Source: Pseudomonas sp. NKUCC02_KPG (lineage in GTDB: Bacteria; Pseudomonadota; Gammaproteobacteria; Pseudomonadales; Pseudomonadaceae). Taken from it: a DNA stretch of 64,000 nt. Both the position numbers and the translations under genes were made by a program. Positions 41,502 through 49,047 of the stretch are shown piece after piece (the stretch's first letter is position 1; every line of letters starts with the position of its first letter). The stretch is from NCBI RefSeq assembly GCF_019345465.1, contig NZ_JAHKRC010000004.1:248001-312000 (forward strand), read 5' to 3'. The notes below the pieces were generated by a model. It made no database searches, was not told the origin of the DNA, and saw only the letters and a program-made list of their open reading frames with translations.

Positions 41502-42487
41502 GCTTCGTCAGCGTCGAACACCTGCAAAAATCCTATTCCGGCACGGCGATTTTCAGCGATATCAACTGCAGCATCGCCAAGGGCGAGTTCGTGACCCTGC
41601 TGGGGCCATCCGGTTGCGGCAAGTCCACGCTGCTGCGCTGTATCGCGGGATTAACGCCCGTGGACGGTGGCAAAATCCTGCTCGATGGCCAGGACATCGT
41701 GCCGCTGAGCCCGCAAAAGCGTGGCATCGGCATGGTGTTTCAAAGCTATGCGCTGTTCCCCAACATGACCGTCGAGCAAAACGTCGCGTTCGGCCTGCGC
41801 ATGCAGAAGGTCAGCACTGATGACAGCAACAAGCGCGTGGCCGAAGCATTGCAACTGGTGGAACTGAATGATTTTGCCAAGCGCTACCCGCATCAGCTGT
41901 CGGGTGGTCAATGCCAGCGCGTGGCCCTGGCGCGCTCGCTGGTCACGCGTCCGCGCCTGTTGCTGCTGGATGAGCCGCTGTCGGCGCTGGATGCGCGAAT
42001 TCGCAAGCACTTGCGCGAGCAAATCCGCACTATTCAGCGCGAGCTGGGCCTGACCACGATTTTCGTCACCCACGACCAGGAAGAAGCACTGGTCATGAGC
42101 GACCGGATATTCCTGATGAACAAGGGCCACATCGTTCAAAGCGGCAATGCCCAAACCCTCTATGCCGCGCCAGTGGATGCATTCGCCGCCGGGTTTATCG
42201 GCAACTACAACCTGCTGGACCCCGAAACTGCCAGCCGCCTGCTGCAACGCCCGATCAACAGCCGCATCGCCATACGCCCTGAAACCGTGGGTCTGAGCCT
42301 GCAGGGCGAACTCGACGGGGTGATCCTCAACCACAGCCTGCTGGGCAACGTCATCCGCTACCGGGTAGAGGCACGTGGTGTGCAACTGATCGTCGATGTA
42401 CTCAACCGGGCACCCGGTGATCTGTATCCGGATGGTCAGCGTGTGGCGCTGTCCATCGATTCAAGCACCCTTTGTGAGGTAGCCTGA
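41498..42487 (+). CDS. ABC transporter ATP-binding protein
   Basis: 329 aa. Walker A GPSGCGKST (36-44), signature LSGGQCQRVALAR, Walker B RLLLLDEPLSALD, and the H-loop in FVTHDQEEA. A C-terminal TOBE-like domain (from about 245) is typical of the PotA/FbpC/PhnT group. It powers the importer made by the two preceding genes. Confidence 0.92.
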   Translation: MSFVSVEHLQKSYSGTAIFSDINCSIAKGEFVTLLGPSGCGKSTLLRCIAGLTPVDGGKILLDGQDIVPLSPQKRGIGMVFQSYALFPNMTVEQNVAFGLRMQKVSTDDSNKRVAEALQLVELNDFAKRYPHQLSGGQCQRVALARSLVTRPRLLLLDEPLSALDARIRKHLREQIRTIQRELGLTTIFVTHDQEEALVMSDRIFLMNKGHIVQSGNAQTLYAAPVDAFAAGFIGNYNLLDPETASRLLQRPINSRIAIRPETVGLSLQGELDGVILNHSLLGNVIRYRVEARGVQLIVDVLNRAPGDLYPDGQRVALSIDSSTLCEVA

Positions 42488-42521
42488 TGTTCTTGAATTC
42501 ACTGAAGAGCGAGTTGCGCTG

Positions 42522-43175
42522 ATGGCTTTGGCAATTTTTGACCTGGACGAAACCCTGATTCATGGCGACTGCGCCACCCTGTGGAGCGAGCAGATGGGCC
42601 GCCTGGGCTGGGTTGATCCCGCGTCGTTCATGCAGCGCAACAACGAGCTGATGGACGCCTACAGCCAAGGCAAGCTGGCCATGGAAGAGTTCATGGCCTT
42701 CAGCCTGGAACCGTTGATAGGCCGCACCCCCGAAGAGGTTGAACACTTGGTCGGGCCGTGGGTTGAAGACTTCATCGAACCGATCATCTTCAGCGACGCC
42801 ACAAGAACCATTGCGGCCCATCGCAAGGCAGGGGACCGGATCCTGGTGATTTCGGCCTCGGGCACCCATCTGGTAAAGCCGATTGCAGAGCGACTGGGGA
42901 TCGATGAAGTGCTGGGGATCGAGCTGGAAGTTGCACACGGCTTTTACACCGGCAACACCGTGGGAACCTTGACGTACCGCGAAGGCAAGATCACGCGCCT
43001 GCTGGAATGGCTGGATGAGCAGGAAGAAAACCTTGAGGGCGCGAGCTTTTACTCCGACTCACGCAATGACTTGCCGCTGCTGCTCAAGGTTGATCACCCG
43101 CACGTGGTGAATCCTGATCCGGTATTGCGTGAACAGGCAGAAAAAGCCGGGTGGCCGATCCATCACTGGAAGTGA
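42522..43175 (+). CDS. HAD-IB family phosphatase
   Basis: 217 aa, SerB-like subclass. Motif I FDLDETL with nucleophile Asp7 and Asp9, motif II ISASGTH, motif III Lys in TYREGKITRL and motif IV FYSDSRNDLPLL. The helical cap is inserted after motif I, as in phosphoserine phosphatase. Last gene of the organophosphorus operon, 34 bases after the ATPase gene. It would release phosphate from a small imported or processed phosphomonoester; substrate unknown. Confidence 0.87.
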   Translation: MALAIFDLDETLIHGDCATLWSEQMGRLGWVDPASFMQRNNELMDAYSQGKLAMEEFMAFSLEPLIGRTPEEVEHLVGPWVEDFIEPIIFSDATRTIAAHRKAGDRILVISASGTHLVKPIAERLGIDEVLGIELEVAHGFYTGNTVGTLTYREGKITRLLEWLDEQEENLEGASFYSDSRNDLPLLLKVDHPHVVNPDPVLREQAEKAGWPIHHWK

Positions 43176-43186
43176 CACCTCAATAC

Positions 43187-43276
43187 CTGTGGGAGCGGGC
43201 TTGCTCGCGATACAGACGCCGCGCCTTGTCAGGCACGCCGGGTCGATACCATCGCGAGCAAGCCCGCTCCCACCAG
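43187..43276. repeat. REP doublet (family A), well preserved
   Basis: Both arms match the full family core (CTGTGGGAGCGGGCTTGCTC and its inverse CGAGCAAGCCCGCTCCCACC) around about 50 bases with its own short inverted words. It lies between the convergent HAD and quinone oxidoreductase genes. Confidence 0.88.
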
Positions 43277-43278
43277 GA

Positions 43279-44241
43279 TCAGCTCAGGCTGCTGTCTATC
43301 ACCAGCACCAGCTTGCCCGACACCTGATTGCTTGCCAGTTCGGCAAATGCCGCCTGAGCCTCTTCAATCGGAAAGGTTTTGGCCAGTTGCGGGCTCAAGC
43401 GACCTTCAGTGAACAATGGCCATACCTGCTGCCCCAGATCACTGAGCAGGTCAGCCTTGAATTGATCGCTGCGGCTACGCAGAGTCGAACCCAGCAGCTG
43501 GATACGCTTGCCCAGTACCAGTGCCAGATCCAGTTCGGCCTTGCGACCGCCCATCAAGCCGATCAACACCCAACGCCCGTCCAGCGCCAGCAACTTGAGG
43601 TTGGACTCGGCGTAATTGGCGCCCACCGGGTCCAGTACCACATCGAAAGGCCCCATGGCCTTGAGGCTGTCCAGCCCCTCGGTACGCACCACACCGCCCT
43701 GTGCACCCAACGCCTGACAGTAAGACAGACGATCAGCCGAACCCACAGTGACCCAGCACGGGCTGCCGAAGGCCTTGCACAGCTGAATGGCCGCTGAACC
43801 AACACCGCTTGCGCCGGCATGCAGCAGCACTTTTTCACCTGGCTGCAAAGCGGCCAGCTGGAACAGGTTCAGCCACGCAGTGCTGTACACCTCAGGCAAG
43901 GCTGCCGCTTCGATCAGCGACAGACCTTCAGGCACTGGCAGGGCGTGACGGGCATCGACCACCACCTCTTGCGCCATGCCGCCGCCCGCCAGCAGCGCGC
44001 AAACCCGGTCGCCCACCTGCCAAGACGAACCCGGCCCCACTTCAGTGACCACTCCGGAGCACTCCAGGCCCAACACCTGACTGGCGCCCGGCGGCGGCGG
44101 ATACAACCCGGCGCTCTGCAACAGATCGGCCCGATTGAGCCCCGCAGCCGCCACACGAATTCGAATTTGTCCTACATCACATGCCGGGCTTGGCTCTTCA
44201 ACCCATGTCACTTGACCTTCAACGCCTTGCAATGCTTTCAC
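43279..44241 (-). CDS. NAD(P)H-quinone oxidoreductase, zinc-free MDR family
   Basis: 320 aa of the PIG3/TP53I3-like branch of quinone oxidoreductases. GLNRADLLQSAGLYPPPPGAS is the branch hallmark (residues 35-55), LLHAGASGVGSAAIQLCKAFG binds NADPH, and no zinc-binding Cys set is present. Start GTG with a GGAGG site. The stop lies three bases from a REP. Probably reduces quinones in detoxification. It diverges from prc. Confidence 0.88.
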   Translation of the reverse strand: MKALQGVEGQVTWVEEPSPACDVGQIRIRVAAAGLNRADLLQSAGLYPPPPGASQVLGLECSGVVTEVGPGSSWQVGDRVCALLAGGGMAQEVVVDARHALPVPEGLSLIEAAALPEVYSTAWLNLFQLAALQPGEKVLLHAGASGVGSAAIQLCKAFGSPCWVTVGSADRLSYCQALGAQGGVVRTEGLDSLKAMGPFDVVLDPVGANYAESNLKLLALDGRWVLIGLMGGRKAELDLALVLGKRIQLLGSTLRSRSDQFKADLLSDLGQQVWPLFTEGRLSPQLAKTFPIEEAQAAFAELASNQVSGKLVLVIDSSLS

Positions 44242-44380
44242 AGTGCCTCCATAGTGAGTCTGGACTGAGCCCGGAGCTGTTGCGCCGGGCTTTTTGCATT
44301 ATGCGACCGGTCCTTGATGGAACCGGCGACTTCAAAGACGGCCTAATATGCGTTATCAATTGCCCCCGCGTCGAATCAGC

Positions 44381-46462
44381 ATGAAGCATTTATTCCCTAG
44401 CACCGCACTTGCCCTATTCATTGGCCTAGGCGTTTTGCCGTTTTCGGCCAATTCGTTCGCCGCTAACAGTTGGGATAACCTTCAGCCCGATCGTGATGAG
44501 GTAATTGCCAGTCTTAACGTTGTTGAGCTGCTCAAGCGCCATCATTACAGCAAGCCGCCACTGAATGACGCGCGCTCCGCGATCATCTATGACAGCTACC
44601 TGAAGCTGCTTGACCCTTCTCGAAGCTATTTTCTGGCCAGCGATATTGCCGAGTTCGACAAATGGAAGTACCAGTTTGACGACTTCCTGAAAAGCGGCGA
44701 CCTCAATCCCGGCTTCATCATCTACAAGCGCTACCTGGACCGCGTCAAATCACGCCTGGACTTCGCCCTTGCAGAGCTGAACAAAGGCCCGGACTCTCTG
44801 GACTTCACGGCTCGCGAAACCTTGCAGATTGACCGCAAGGACGCTCCGTGGCTCAAGACCGAAGCCGAACTCAATGACCTGTGGCGCAAACGCATCAAGG
44901 ACGAAGTCCTGCGCTTGAAGATCGCTGGCAAAGAGCCTGCAAAAATTCAGGAGCTGCTGACCAAGCGTTACAAGAATCAGTTGTCGCGCCTTGATCAGAC
45001 CCGCAGCGAAGACATCTTCCAGGCCTACATCAACACCTTCGCCATGTCTTACGATCCGCACACCAACTATCTGTCGCCAGATAACGCGGAGAACTTCGAC
45101 ATCAACATGAGCCTGTCGCTGGAAGGCATCGGCGCCGTGTTGCAGAGCGATAACGACCAGGTGAAAATTGTCCGGCTGGTGCCCGCGGGCCCTGCCGACA
45201 AGACCAAACAGGTCGCACCGGCTGACAAGATCATCGGTGTTGCCCAGGGCGACAAGGAAATGGTCGACGTCATCGGCTGGCGTCTGGACGAAGTGGTCAA
45301 ATTGATTCGTGGCCCTAAAGGCTCCGTGGTGCGCCTGGAAGTGATTCCGGCCAGCAACGCGCCGAACGACCAGACCAGCAAGATTGTGTCCATCACCCGC
45401 GAAGCGGTGAAGCTTGAGGAACAGGCTGCCAAAAAGTCGATCCTCAACCTGAAACAGGATGGCAAGGACTACAAGCTCGGCGTCATCGAAATCCCGGCCT
45501 TCTACCTGGATTTCAAAGCGTTCCGCGCTGGCGACCCGAACTACAAGAGCACCACCCGCGACGTCAAAAAACTGCTGACCGAGTTGCAGAAAGAAAAAGT
45601 CGATGGCGTGATTATCGACCTGCGCAACAACGGTGGCGGCTCGTTGCAGGAAGCGACCGAACTGACCAGTCTGTTTATCGACAAGGGTCCGACGGTTCTG
45701 GTGCGTAACGCCGACGGCAAGGTGGACGTTCTGGAAGACGAAAATCCGGGCGCGTTCTACAAAGGCCCGATGGCGTTGCTGGTCAACCGCCTCTCGGCTT
45801 CAGCTTCGGAGATTTTTGCCGGCGCCATGCAGGACTACCATCGCGCGCTGATCATCGGCGGCCAGACGTTCGGCAAAGGTACGGTGCAAACCATCCAGCC
45901 ACTGAACCACGGCGAGCTGAAACTGACTCTGGCCAAGTTCTACCGGGTTTCCGGTCAGAGCACCCAGCATCAGGGCGTACTGCCTGACGTTGCCTTCCCG
46001 TCGATCATCGACACCAAGGAAATCGGCGAAAGCGCACTGCCTGAAGCCATGCCCTGGGACACCATCCGCCCTGCCATCAAGCCGGCGTCTGATCCGTTCA
46101 AGCCTTACATTGACCGGCTCAAAGCCAACCATGATGCCCGCGCGACCAAGGATGCCGAGTTCATCTTTATCCGCGACAAGCTGGCCCTGGCCGAGAAGTT
46201 GATGGCCGAGAAAACCGTCAGCCTGAACGAGGCCGAGCGCCGTGCACAGCACGCCGATATCGATGCCAAGCAATTGGTGATGGAGAACGCTCGCCGTCAG
46301 GCCAAAGGCGAAGCACCGCTCAAGGAAATGAAGAAAGAAGACGAAGATGCGTTGCCGGTAGAGCCTGAAAAGACCAAACCGGAAGATGACGCCTACCTGA
46401 GTGAAACCGGGCGGATTCTGCTGGACTACCTCAAGCTCAGCTCGCAAGTGGCAAAGAAGTAA
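44381..46462 (+). CDS. prc: C-terminal processing protease Prc (Tsp/AlgO)
   Basis: 693 aa periplasmic S41 protease with a signal peptide cleaved after NSFA. Order: N-terminal helical lid domain, PDZ domain (about 235-320; SLEGIGAVLQSDNDQVKIVRLVPAGPAD), and the catalytic Ser-Lys dyad in LSASASEIFAG and GGQTFGKGTVQ, followed by a C-terminal helical domain. It trims or degrades proteins with unstructured C-termini; in P. aeruginosa the homologue AlgO acts on mutant MucA. The start at MKHLFPSTALAL puts the signal peptide first; an ATG 11 codons upstream is the alternative. Confidence 0.93.
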   Translation: MKHLFPSTALALFIGLGVLPFSANSFAANSWDNLQPDRDEVIASLNVVELLKRHHYSKPPLNDARSAIIYDSYLKLLDPSRSYFLASDIAEFDKWKYQFDDFLKSGDLNPGFIIYKRYLDRVKSRLDFALAELNKGPDSLDFTARETLQIDRKDAPWLKTEAELNDLWRKRIKDEVLRLKIAGKEPAKIQELLTKRYKNQLSRLDQTRSEDIFQAYINTFAMSYDPHTNYLSPDNAENFDINMSLSLEGIGAVLQSDNDQVKIVRLVPAGPADKTKQVAPADKIIGVAQGDKEMVDVIGWRLDEVVKLIRGPKGSVVRLEVIPASNAPNDQTSKIVSITREAVKLEEQAAKKSILNLKQDGKDYKLGVIEIPAFYLDFKAFRAGDPNYKSTTRDVKKLLTELQKEKVDGVIIDLRNNGGGSLQEATELTSLFIDKGPTVLVRNADGKVDVLEDENPGAFYKGPMALLVNRLSASASEIFAGAMQDYHRALIIGGQTFGKGTVQTIQPLNHGELKLTLAKFYRVSGQSTQHQGVLPDVAFPSIIDTKEIGESALPEAMPWDTIRPAIKPASDPFKPYIDRLKANHDARATKDAEFIFIRDKLALAEKLMAEKTVSLNEAERRAQHADIDAKQLVMENARRQAKGEAPLKEMKKEDEDALPVEPEKTKPEDDAYLSETGRILLDYLKLSSQVAKK

Positions 46463-46475
46463 ATCAAGGCTGAAA

Positions 46476-46512
46476 AAAAAGGGCGGGCCGCGTTATGCGT
46501 CCCGCCCTTTTT
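46476..46512. terminator. Bidirectional terminator between prc and the Sel1 gene
   Basis: Twelve-bp stem AAAAAGGGCGGG / CCCGCCCTTTTT with a 13-base loop. A-rich on one side and T-rich on the other, so it serves both prc and the Sel1-repeat gene that ends at 46518. Confidence 0.85.
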
Positions 46513-46517
46513 ATTGG

Positions 46518-46961
46518 CTATTGGTAAAGCCGGGCCAGTTGCGGATCAGCCAGCAATCCCGGGCCACCGTCCTGATACAACATCGCCAGCTTGTGCGCGG
46601 CCAGTGGATGTCCCGCCTTTACCGCCATCGTCCACCAGCGCGCCGCTTCTGCAGCATCCGGGGTCTTGCCGAGCGAACCCGCCAGGCTGAAAACACCCAC
46701 TTGATAAGCTGCCTTCGCGTCGCCGCTCAACGCCGCCAGACGCAACAGGCGTACGCCCTCCTCCTTCGCTCCAAGGCCTTGACCGCGAAAGGCCAGAATG
46801 TGCCCGTAGAAGCTTTGGGCACGGGTATCGCCCAGGTTGGCCATACGTGCAAACTGCCCTTCCATCCAGCCCCAGACGCGCGGCTGGCGCACGCACCAGG
46901 GCCAGCGAAACAACTTGCGCGCCAGCCAGTAGCTCAGGCGCGCCTTAAACCGCCAGAGCAC
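46518..46961 (-). CDS. Sel1/TPR-like repeat protein, 147 aa
   Basis: A basic, Trp-rich N-terminus (MLWRFKARLSYWLARKLFRW) may lie on the membrane. Three Sel1-type helical repeats follow (GDTRAQSFYGHILAF, GDAKAAYQVGVFSLAG, GHPLAAHKLAMLYQ). Such repeats bind proteins. Start GTG directly after the stop of the upstream gene (TGAGTG). Last gene of a three-gene minus-strand operon. Confidence 0.75.
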   Translation of the reverse strand: MLWRFKARLSYWLARKLFRWPWCVRQPRVWGWMEGQFARMANLGDTRAQSFYGHILAFRGQGLGAKEEGVRLLRLAALSGDAKAAYQVGVFSLAGSLGKTPDAAEAARWWTMAVKAGHPLAAHKLAMLYQDGGPGLLADPQLARLYQ

Positions 46962-47330
46962 TCAAGCCTCCTCGTGCTCATAAGCATGCTCAAACACGCG
47001 CACCACCTCTGAGGCATGCCATGACGCGGCGGCAATGCCATCCGGCGGGCCGGGAAAACGCCCAAGCCGCTCAACGCACTCAAAAAAGCCCGTGCGTGGC
47101 AGACGACTTGCGCCCTGGCTGATCACCAGCGAACTGCGCAAGGGCTGCTCGGCCTTGGCATCCATCGCCGCTAGGTGCTCAAGTGCTGCGGTAAGGGTCA
47201 ACATTGCAGGGCTCGGTAATTGCAACCGTTCCAGTAGCGCACGGTAAGTCAGCAAGTGGCGCTGTCGGCGCGCCTGATCGAGCTCAGCCAACAACCCATC
47301 CCAGTGTTGACGACTGATGCGAACGCTCAT
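46962..47330 (-). CDS. Hypothetical protein, 122 aa
   Basis: Soluble, His/Arg/Leu-rich and mostly helical. The first half (MSVRISRQHWDGLLAELDQARRQRHLLTYRALLERLQLP) resembles an arm of helices that could bind DNA or a partner; the later SSLVISQGASRLPRTGFFECVERLGR is a conserved-looking core. No family recognised. It overlaps the HTH gene by four bases (ATGA-type), so a regulator-partner relation is likely. Confidence 0.7.
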   Translation of the reverse strand: MSVRISRQHWDGLLAELDQARRQRHLLTYRALLERLQLPSPAMLTLTAALEHLAAMDAKAEQPLRSSLVISQGASRLPRTGFFECVERLGRFPGPPDGIAAASWHASEVVRVFEHAYEHEEA

Positions 47331-47668
47331 GGTGCTTCCCTCCAGCCCGGGATACCAAGCTCCCAGGCCAAGCTTCGACGAATGGCGAGGTCGGGGAGAC
47401 GCTCACCGGTTTCTATCATTCCCAGATAGGACGGACTGATACCGACTGTGCGAGCCAGCACTTCAAGGGCCAGGCCCTTGTTCTCGCGCAGGCTGCGCAG
47501 TTGATCGAGTCCGGGATGCACCTGCTCGGGGGCAGATGCCTGCAGTACAGGGTCAGGCGCTGCAGTTCGCTCCTTGAGGCCTGCAGCCTTGAGCAGCGCC
47601 TGATAACTTTCCCATGAAAGAACGGCGTATTCAGGCTCACCATTACGCTTGATGATTTGAAGATCCAT
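47327..47668 (-). CDS. XRE-type helix-turn-helix regulator with antitoxin-like N-terminus
   Basis: 113 aa. Residues 1-30 (IIKRNGEPEYAVLSWESYQALL) read like the small Phd/RelB-type fold that occurs in antitoxins. Residues 55-110 form an XRE helix-turn-helix (LRENKGLALEVLARTVGISPSYLGMIETGERLP). First gene of an operon with the 122-aa and Sel1 genes. Could be an antitoxin-like autoregulator, but no known toxin is next to it. Confidence 0.78.
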   Translation of the reverse strand: MDLQIIKRNGEPEYAVLSWESYQALLKAAGLKERTAAPDPVLQASAPEQVHPGLDQLRSLRENKGLALEVLARTVGISPSYLGMIETGERLPDLAIRRSLAWELGIPGWREAP

Positions 47669-47814
47669 TACTAAACCCCGTCAGACTTTTAAATAAATCG
47701 AGTCAGAACTTTCCCTTGAAGCTTAATCCTATCAGCCACCAAGGTCTCTCGGGTTTTCACTCGCAAGTGAAATTTTTGTGAAAACAGCCCTGAACGCCCC
47801 ACCGGGAGGAAAAT

Positions 47815-47839
47815 GTTATCCACACAAATTGTGGATAAC
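47815..47839. promoter_or_regulatory. Inverted pair of DnaA boxes
   Basis: GTTATCCACA and TGTGGATAAC are exact inverted repeats with five bases between them. Each contains a consensus DnaA box TTATCCACA. Confidence 0.6.
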
Positions 47840-47927
47840 CTTGTGAACAGAGCTGTTTTTTAAGGCTGAAAGGCCCGTCCCATAAGGGCTGGAGTCAGAT
47901 CGGGCGTTTTTTACACACATAAAAAAA

Positions 47928-47982
47928 CCCATAAATTCATTGACTTGGCAGTCAGCAACCACTAGCCAAGGGAACTTATGGG
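47928..47982. repeat. 55-base imperfect inverted repeat
   Basis: Outer arms CCCATAAATTC and GAACTTATGGG pair with one mismatch; inner arms CTTGGC and GCCAAG pair around a 15-base centre. It could be a small structured RNA, an insertion-sequence end or an end-to-end remnant. Not resolved. Confidence 0.5.
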
Positions 47983-48041
47983 CGATTTGAAAGGGTGCAG
48001 GACAACACTGACGCAAACAAAAACCTGACTGCAGATACGAC

Positions 48042-48065
48042 AACGCCCCGTCGAGACGGGGCGTT
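48042..48065 (-). terminator. Terminator of the FKBP gene
   Basis: Self-complementary AACGCCCCGTC / GACGGGGCGTT 19 bases after the stop codon. The T run on the minus strand is poor. Confidence 0.65.
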
Positions 48066-48083
48066 ACGCGTACAACATGCTAC

Positions 48084-48803
48084 TTACTTGGCAGCGTCTT
48101 GCTCTGCTTTGGCAGGATCTTTGATGCCCAGCAGTTCCAGATCGAATACCAGCACCGAGTTGGCCGGGATCGACGGGCTTGGGCTTTGTGCGCCGTAGGC
48201 CAGTTCGCTAGGGATGTACAGCTTGTACTTCTCGCCAACATGCATCAGTTGCAGACCTTCAACCCAACCCGGGATCACGCCGCTAACCGGCAGATCAATC
48301 GGGCTGCCGCGCTCAACCGAGCTGTCGAACACCTTGCCATCAATCAATTTGCCTTCGTAGTGAACAGTCACCACGTCGGTGGCTTTAGGCTGAGGGCCAT
48401 CGGCTTTCTTGATGACTTCGTACTGCAGGCCAGAAGCGGTAGTGACAACACCTGCTTTCTTGCCATTTTCTTCCAGGAATTTTTTGCCAGCAGTAGAAGC
48501 TTCTTCGCTCATCTTGGTCAGACGCTCTTCAGCACGTTTCTGCAGTGCTGCAAACGCTTCGATCAGCTCATCGTCCTTCAGCTTTTGCTCTTTCTTGCCG
48601 ACGGCATCTTCGATGCCCTGGGCTACGGCCTTGGAATCCAGATCATCCATGCCTTCTTGAGCCAGGCTTTTACCCATGTTCAGGCCAATGCCGTACGAGG
48701 CTTTTTGCGCTGGAGTTTTCAGCTCTACGCTGGTCTGCGAATCACAACCCGCCAGTACCAGGCTTACCAGAGCCACAGCTGCCGCCAACCGATGCTGTTT
48801 CAT
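48084..48803 (-). CDS. Lipoprotein FKBP-type peptidyl-prolyl isomerase
   Basis: 239 aa with a lipoprotein signal (lipobox LAGC, residues 18-21 or so). The N-terminal FkpA/MIP-type dimerisation domain (KASYGIGLNMGKSLAQEG, then a long helix) precedes an FKBP domain (GLQYEVIKKADGPQPKATDVVTVHYEGKLIDG; VIPGWVEGLQLMHVGEKYKLYIPSELAYG). It is an envelope folding helper. Start at MKQHRLAAA with AAGGAAA; the 28-codon upstream extension is rejected. Confidence 0.9.
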   Translation of the reverse strand: MKQHRLAAAVALVSLVLAGCDSQTSVELKTPAQKASYGIGLNMGKSLAQEGMDDLDSKAVAQGIEDAVGKKEQKLKDDELIEAFAALQKRAEERLTKMSEEASTAGKKFLEENGKKAGVVTTASGLQYEVIKKADGPQPKATDVVTVHYEGKLIDGKVFDSSVERGSPIDLPVSGVIPGWVEGLQLMHVGEKYKLYIPSELAYGAQSPSPSIPANSVLVFDLELLGIKDPAKAEQDAAK

Positions 48804-49047
48804 GCTATTTCCTTGTTCATGCGCCAAATGGGCAATCGAATAAAGCCGCGAGCTTATCAGGCGGCCGCGACCAATGGCTACCGGCATAAGAGGGGCGAAA
48901 TGCCGATAAGTTCATGCATTAATAACAATTCACGATTACAGCAACTTTTATTAACACATCTGTAAACCCGACAATGCCATCGGGTCACTTGATGCCTGCC
49001 CCTACCTGAGGCATAAGGCTGTAATTATTTTTACAAGGAGCGTTACT

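Larger units (their letters stand above)
47669..48041. other. Gene-free stretch with DnaA-box palindrome and hairpin
   Basis: About 370 bases between the HTH gene and the FKBP terminator. It holds an inverted pair of DnaA boxes (47815-47839) and a 55-base imperfect hairpin (47928-47982). A 75-codon minus-strand frame runs through both but shows no family features and is not accepted as a gene. Confidence 0.6.

Noticed and set aside
47816..48043. 75-codon minus-strand frame in the gap before the FKBP gene
   Set aside because: It runs through the DnaA-box palindrome and the 55-base hairpin, has no convincing ribosome site or family features, and ends inside the terminator region. Possibly a remnant, but not supportable as a gene.
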